From Cyclobacteriaceae bacterium (GTDB lineage: Bacteria > Bacteroidota > Bacteroidia > Cytophagales > Cyclobacteriaceae), in NCBI GenBank assembly GCA_029880385.1, contig JAOUOM010000025.1, positions 1 to 10,027 of the forward strand: a stretch of 10,027 bases of DNA, read 5' to 3'. The position numbers were made by a program, and so were the translations under genes. Each line of letters opens with the position of its first letter. The stretch's first letter is position 1. Of the stretch, positions 7,816 to 10,027 are shown piece after piece. Below the pieces are notes generated by a model that was given only the letters and a program-made list of their open reading frames with translations, did no database searches and was not told the DNA's origin.

Positions 7816-8142
7816 ATGGAGCAAGTTTCACAAGTAGAAGTAAAGCCAGTCAATAAAGAAAAAGTAAAGAACTTTTTGCGTGTGATGTGGTACCTGGCCG
7901 CTATCACGGCAATTGAATTTGGTATCGCATTTACCATCCCTCATGAATATAAATGGGGCAGGATCACGGTTTTCATCCTACTAACCATCGTAAAAGCGTA
8001 TTACATCGTTTCAGAATTCATGCACCTTGGCCATGAAAAGAAGTCCCTCAAAATGTCGATCGTACTTCCGTTGTTGTTCGTTGTATTCCTGATATTCATT
8101 ATGCTGTATCAGGCACAGGCGATTTATGAACTTATAAACTGA
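7816..8142 (+). CDS. coxD: Cytochrome c oxidase subunit IV (prokaryotic type)
   Basis: A 108-residue protein with three predicted helices (about 23-41, 48-66 and 80-99) and a short charged N-terminus, as usual for prokaryotic subunit IV. The stretch K-A-Y-Y-I-V-S-E-F-M-H-L-G-H-E (60-74) is characteristic of bacteroidete subunit IV proteins. It is a small, non-catalytic subunit that helps hold the oxidase together in the membrane. I chose ATG 7816 over an in-frame TTG at 7807 because the latter lies within the AT-rich leader (AAAATTTGAAAAAA) that also precedes coxB and coxA starts. It closes the structural part of the operon. The next coding sequence begins 6 bases after its stop, and a terminator-like hairpin lies 54-73 bases after the stop. 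Confidence 0.88.
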   Translation: MEQVSQVEVKPVNKEKVKNFLRVMWYLAAITAIEFGIAFTIPHEYKWGRITVFILLTIVKAYYIVSEFMHLGHEKKSLKMSIVLPLLFVVFLIFIMLYQAQAIYELIN

Positions 8143-8148
8143 CATCCT

Positions 8149-8574
8149 TTGAGCCAACGGACGTTGAAAGGTTTGGTCTTATTACTACTATTAGGGGTAC
8201 CAGTTTTCTGGTACCTTTTTTTGCAATTATTCGGTGAAAATCAATTTCAACTACCCCTTGTTGAGGGTGTGGAAGTTGCGTGCCCACCTGCCGGCCTGTC
8301 TGTTGTATTGGTAGCAGACAGCCTTTCGACCGACCAGCACAATCAGTGGAGCCGGTTGCAGGCATATTTTCTTGAAAAAAAAATCCCGGTTGAAACCTAT
8401 GATACGTTGTGTTTGTTTGCCTATGATAAGCCAGCCGTGTTGTTGTACGACCCGGATGTAAAACTCAGGGGCATGTATGCCCTTACCATTGCAGAATCAG
8501 ACCGGGCAATGGTAGAATCTGATTTATTGTTGACTTTGTTACAAAAAGCGAAAGAAAGTGGAGAAGAATACTAA
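8149..8574 (+). CDS. SCO-related membrane-anchored protein lacking the copper/redox motif
   Basis: A 141-residue protein with one N-terminal helix (about 6-27) followed by L-F-G-E-N-Q-F-Q-L-P, very like the anchor region of bacteroidete SCO1/SenC proteins. The rest looks like a shortened thioredoxin fold. V-V-L-V-A-D (52-57) and R-L-Q-A-Y-F (69-74) would align with the strand and helix that flank C-x3-C in SCO, and L-L-Y-D-P-D-V-K-L-R-G-M-Y (98-110) with the usual L-V-D-x-x-G-x-I-R-G-x-Y. The C-x3-C pair and the later His of SCO are absent; the only cysteines are C45 and C88. SCO proteins normally deliver copper to CuA, so this one probably cannot do so in the usual way. The only available start near the anchor is TTG 8149, a weak codon. 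A hairpin and a nine-A run lie inside the gene. The alignment is by eye; a diverged or decaying SCO gene is also possible. Confidence 0.62.
   Translation: MSQRTLKGLVLLLLLGVPVFWYLFLQLFGENQFQLPLVEGVEVACPPAGLSVVLVADSLSTDQHNQWSRLQAYFLEKKIPVETYDTLCLFAYDKPAVLLYDPDVKLRGMYALTIAESDRAMVESDLLLTLLQKAKESGEEY
8193..8222 (+). terminator. Terminator-like hairpin with T tract inside the SCO-like gene
   Basis: GGTACCAG (8196-8203) and CTGGTACC (8208-8215) are perfect 8-base inverted copies around a TTTT loop. Seven T follow at once (8216-8222). Two G-U pairs and one A-U pair (8193-8195 with 8216-8218) could lengthen the stem. This is the form of a Rho-independent terminator. It starts 54 bases after the coxD stop, so it could end the structural operon or act as an attenuator before the accessory genes. 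It is also coding (codons for about residues 16-25 of the membrane anchor), so some of the pattern could be chance. Termination in vivo is not shown. Confidence 0.5.
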
Positions 8575-9124
8575 ATACCTGACCGTCATCAAAATAATCT
8601 CTGTGCTAATTCCCTTGGTAGTGGCTGTGTTGCTGTATGTTCCGGCGAAATGGGTTGCGGGGGCCTGGACAATGCTTTTGCCCGCTTTTCATGCCGGGGT
8701 AAATTTTCTTACCTCACTGGTGTTGATTGCGGCTTTGGTTTCGATAAAAAAAGGAAAGACGGGCCTTCATAAACGGCTGATGAGCGTTGCCTTTACCCTC
8801 GGTATACTTTTTTTGCTAAGTTATGTCATTTATCATGCAACCAATCCATCGGTTTCATTTGGCGACATAGACCATGATGGTGTGTTGAGCGATGCGGAAC
8901 GTATGGCAGCGGGTACGTCACGGACGATCTATCTGTTCTTGCTCTTGTCCCACATCCTGTTGTCGGTGGCGGTGGTGCCGCTGGTATTGTTGGCTTTCTT
9001 CTATGCCCTATCTGCCCGTGTGGAACAGCACCGGAAAATTGTCAAATTTGCTTTTCCGGTTTGGCTATATGTATCCGTGACCGGTGTGGTTATTTATTGG
9101 CTGATACAACCTTACTACCCATGA
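8558..9124 (+). CDS. DUF420 family membrane protein (CtaM/YozB-like), with EF-hand-like insert
   Basis: A 188-residue protein with five predicted helices (about 10-29, 40-63, 75-93, 122-150 and 166-184). Family marks are conserved histidines at H45 (A-F-H-A), H71 (L-H-K-R-L-M), H93 (Y-H-A), H132 (S-H-I-L-L-S) and H158 (Q-H-R-K-I), plus W-L-Y-V-S-V-T-G-V-V-I-Y (169-180). The Staphylococcus DUF420 protein CtaM is needed for maturation of a haem-copper oxidase, which fits this context. The loop between helices 3 and 4 holds D-I-D-H-D-G-V-L-S-D-A-E (103-114), a complete EF-hand-type calcium-binding loop. The start is GTG 8558, which overlaps the SCO-like gene by 17 bases; no better start precedes the first helix. 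The stop overlaps the next ATG (ATGA). The exact role in this organism is inferred. Confidence 0.85.
   Translation: MEKNTKYLTVIKIISVLIPLVVAVLLYVPAKWVAGAWTMLLPAFHAGVNFLTSLVLIAALVSIKKGKTGLHKRLMSVAFTLGILFLLSYVIYHATNPSVSFGDIDHDGVLSDAERMAAGTSRTIYLFLLLSHILLSVAVVPLVLLAFFYALSARVEQHRKIVKFAFPVWLYVSVTGVVIYWLIQPYYP
8864..8899 (+). other. EF-hand-type loop coding segment in the DUF420 gene
   Basis: These 12 codons give D-I-D-H-D-G-V-L-S-D-A-E. Asp at positions 1, 3 and 5, Gly at 6, a hydrophobic residue at 8 and Glu at 12 match the canonical calcium loop at every key position. It is followed by a helix-like segment (R-M-A-A-G-T) and sits between helices 3 and 4, next to H93, one of the family's conserved histidines. 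The preceding half is a membrane helix and not a typical EF helix, so a lone dockerin-like loop is the closer comparison. Calcium binding is inferred only. Confidence 0.6.
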
Positions 9125-9384
9125 GAAATTTTAGAAAATACACTCTGTTGGTTTTTATAATGATCATGTCCTGGGCATCGCAGGCGCAGTGTGCCATGTG
9201 TCGAACCCAGATAGAGAACAATGTGAGCCACGGGGAGACGTCTTTTGCAGCAGGACTTAATACCGGGATTTTGTACTTGTTTTTTGCGCCTTATGTGCTC
9301 ATGGGGATCGTCGCGTATTTATGGTTTAAACATAGTAAAGCAAATGGCGGAAAAGGAACTATTGCCGGCAATACTACAGGGTAA
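9121..9384 (+). CDS. Small secreted/anchored CxxC protein of unknown function
   Basis: An 87-residue protein with a signal peptide (basic M-R-N-F-R-K, then a hydrophobic core to about residue 18, probable cleavage after S-Q-A at 22). The mature part opens at once with Q-C-A-M-C-R, giving C24-x-x-C27. A short polar stretch, G-L-N-T-G-I-L-Y-L-F, a single helix (about 49-68) and a charged tail follow. So a CxxC would face the periplasm, held to the membrane by the C-terminal helix. I recall similar small proteins beside cox and DUF420/DUF983 genes in Bacteroidetes but know of no assigned function. Metal binding or thiol chemistry in oxidase assembly is a reasonable guess. ATG 9121 overlaps the DUF420 stop (ATGA); an upstream in-frame ATG at 9061 lies inside the DUF420 gene and would spoil the signal peptide. 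Confidence 0.78.
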   Translation: MRNFRKYTLLVFIMIMSWASQAQCAMCRTQIENNVSHGETSFAAGLNTGILYLFFAPYVLMGIVAYLWFKHSKANGGKGTIAGNTTG

Positions 9385-9730
9385 TTGTCCGAAATGCAGG
9401 GAAGGAAAATTGTTTACCTCGGCTATTTACAACCTTTCCAAGCTGGGTAAAATGGAAGAATCCTGTTCCTGTTGCGGCTTGACATACGAACGGGAACCTG
9501 GTTTTTTTTATGGGGCCATGTTTGTGAGTTATGCGTTTTCTGTCGGGGTGTTTCTGGTGGGTACACTCTTGATTTATCTGCTTTTTAACAACCCGTCGCT
9601 TAATACGTATATCATTTCCATTATTTCTATCTCGTTTATTCTCTATCCCATCAATTTCAGATACTCCCGTATCCTGTATCTCTATGGTTTTGGAGGGATC
9701 AAATATGATTCTTCAATTTCCAAACGATAG
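9344..9730 (+). CDS. DUF983 family zinc-ribbon membrane protein
   Basis: A 128-residue protein with a cytoplasmic four-cysteine ribbon, C15-P-K-C18 and C41-S-C-C44-G-L, then the family signature E-R-E-P-G-F-F-Y-G-A-M (49-59) and two helices (about 60-80 and 88-103). The Cys pairs probably bind zinc. DUF983 proteins have no settled function; they often lie beside oxidase genes in Bacteroidetes and Alphaproteobacteria, hinting at a membrane assembly role. I chose ATG 9344 because M-A-E-K-E-L-L-P-A-I-L-Q-G-N-C-P-K-C has the expected short lead to the first Cys. A longer frame from 9245 would start deep within the preceding gene. The overlap with the CxxC gene is 41 bases, the longest in the window. 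Confidence 0.85.
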   Translation: MAEKELLPAILQGNCPKCREGKLFTSAIYNLSKLGKMEESCSCCGLTYEREPGFFYGAMFVSYAFSVGVFLVGTLLIYLLFNNPSLNTYIISIISISFILYPINFRYSRILYLYGFGGIKYDSSISKR

Positions 9731-9743
9731 GTATCTTTATACC
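9730..9743. promoter_or_regulatory. Small inverted repeat with a -7-like box before the sensor gene
   Basis: GGTAT (9730-9734) and ATACC (9739-9743) form a perfect 5-base inverted repeat around CTTT. The overlapping TATCTTTA (9732-9739) is close to the Bacteroidetes -7 consensus TAnnTTTG, but I see no matching TTTG/TTG -33 box upstream. No T tract follows, so it is not a terminator. The 30-base gap that holds it is the longest in the window. Weak evidence; it may be chance. Confidence 0.2.
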
Positions 9744-9760
9744 CTAAACCTATATATGGG

Positions 9761-10027
9761 GTGAAATACCAACGGATACTTTTTATGCTTTTTTTTGTCT
9801 CCGGGCTGTTTTACCTGACCGGATGGTACCTGCACACGTCTTTGGCATATGGCTATCGGCAAATTAAGTTACGGGTCGCCAGTCAGCTGGATCAACTGGA
9901 TCGTACGTTGGATGCCCTGGTGCTGGATTTTTCGGATCTTACTGACCCGTTTGATAGCTCAGCTCCCGAAGAACCTTCCCTGCGCGTGTTTGACAATGGG
10001 AGACTGGTGTATTGGAATGACAATAGG
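9761..10027 (+). CDS. N-terminal part of a probable membrane sensor histidine kinase (runs off window)
   Basis: The first 89 codons of a gene cut by the window edge. A short basic start (M-K-Y-Q-R) leads into one helix (about 6-24), then a probably periplasmic region with a coiled-coil-like stretch (about 33-57, L-D-Q-L-D-R-T-L-D) and S-L-R-V-F-D-N-G-R-L-V-Y-W-N-D-N-R at the end. I recall similar 'x-D-N-x-L-V-Y-W-S-D-N' segments in the sensory part of bacteroidete histidine kinases, hence the call, but no kinase domain is in view. GTG 9761 is the best start: no in-frame ATG exists between the upstream stop and it, and the internal ATG at 9785 would remove the basic residues ahead of the helix. 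The gap to the DUF983 gene is 30 bases. It may belong to a separate unit from the oxidase genes. Confidence 0.5.
   Translation, partial: MKYQRILFMLFFVSGLFYLTGWYLHTSLAYGYRQIKLRVASQLDQLDRTLDALVLDFSDLTDPFDSSAPEEPSLRVFDNGRLVYWNDNR

Noticed and set aside
7306..7824. Minus-strand open frame of 172 codons opposite the second subunit III gene
   Set aside because: It lies wholly antisense to a well-supported conserved gene (plus its 3' flank), shows no recognisable domain or signal, and its composition is what a reversed membrane-protein gene gives.
7807..8142. coxD start at TTG 7807
   Set aside because: The TTG is part of the AT-rich leader; ATG 7816 three codons later gives the normal subunit IV N-terminus.
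9061..9384. Longer form of the CxxC protein starting at 9061
   Set aside because: The extra 20 residues lie in the DUF420 gene and would bury the signal peptide that begins at ATG 9121; the ATGA overlap also supports 9121.
9502..9509. Run of eight T in the DUF983 gene
   Set aside because: It encodes the conserved G-F-F-Y-G signature, with no stem before it, so it is neither a terminator nor a likely error.
9245..9730. Longer form of the DUF983 protein starting at 9245
   Set aside because: The extra 33 residues are an out-of-frame reading of the CxxC gene; DUF983 proteins start shortly before the first CPxC, which fits ATG 9344.

Overview
The window is one dense, same-strand block of aerobic respiratory genes from a member of the Bacteroidetes (Bacteroidota). 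I infer this from three things. The end of an alternative complex III (act) operon runs straight into an aa3-type cytochrome c oxidase operon. The protein signatures are bacteroidete-like (CuA loop C-N-K-I-C, GARDMASGF in CoxA, two CoxC-type proteins, a DUF420/CxxC/DUF983 tail). The starts lack Shine-Dalgarno sequences and are preceded by AT-rich leaders. I cannot name a genus from the sequence.

Layout: 3-302 is the 3' part of actE (monoheme cytochrome c) and 325-1584 is actF (membrane subunit of the quinol:cytochrome c oxidoreductase). Next come coxB (1595-2680), coxA (2693-4540), the haem A pathway genes ctaA (4540-5568) and ctaB (5565-6452), two tandem subunit III genes (6452-7036 and 7048-7797), and subunit IV coxD (7816-8142). 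A second block, 8149-9730, holds likely assembly or accessory genes: a SCO-related protein without copper ligands, a DUF420/CtaM-like membrane protein, a small secreted-then-anchored CxxC protein, and a DUF983 zinc-ribbon membrane protein. At 9761 the N-terminus of a probable membrane sensor kinase begins and runs off the window.

How it works together: ACIII takes electrons from quinol and passes them, via ActE-type cytochrome c, to the CuA site of CoxB and on to the haem a / haem a3-CuB centre of CoxA. CtaB and CtaA make the haem A that CoxA needs, and their genes lie inside the structural operon, joined to their neighbours by 1- to 4-base overlaps. The downstream genes probably act in cofactor insertion or maturation. 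A strong terminator-like hairpin (8196-8222) sits just inside the first accessory gene, between the structural and accessory blocks, and may lower expression of the latter.

There is no stretch over 300 bases without a gene; the largest gap is 30 bases (9731-9760). I saw no tRNA, rRNA, CRISPR array, insertion sequence or phage feature. The most unusual items are the hairpin/attenuator candidate, the ligand-less SCO-like protein, and an EF-hand-type calcium loop inserted in the DUF420 protein. The oxidase genes themselves look ordinary for this phylum.
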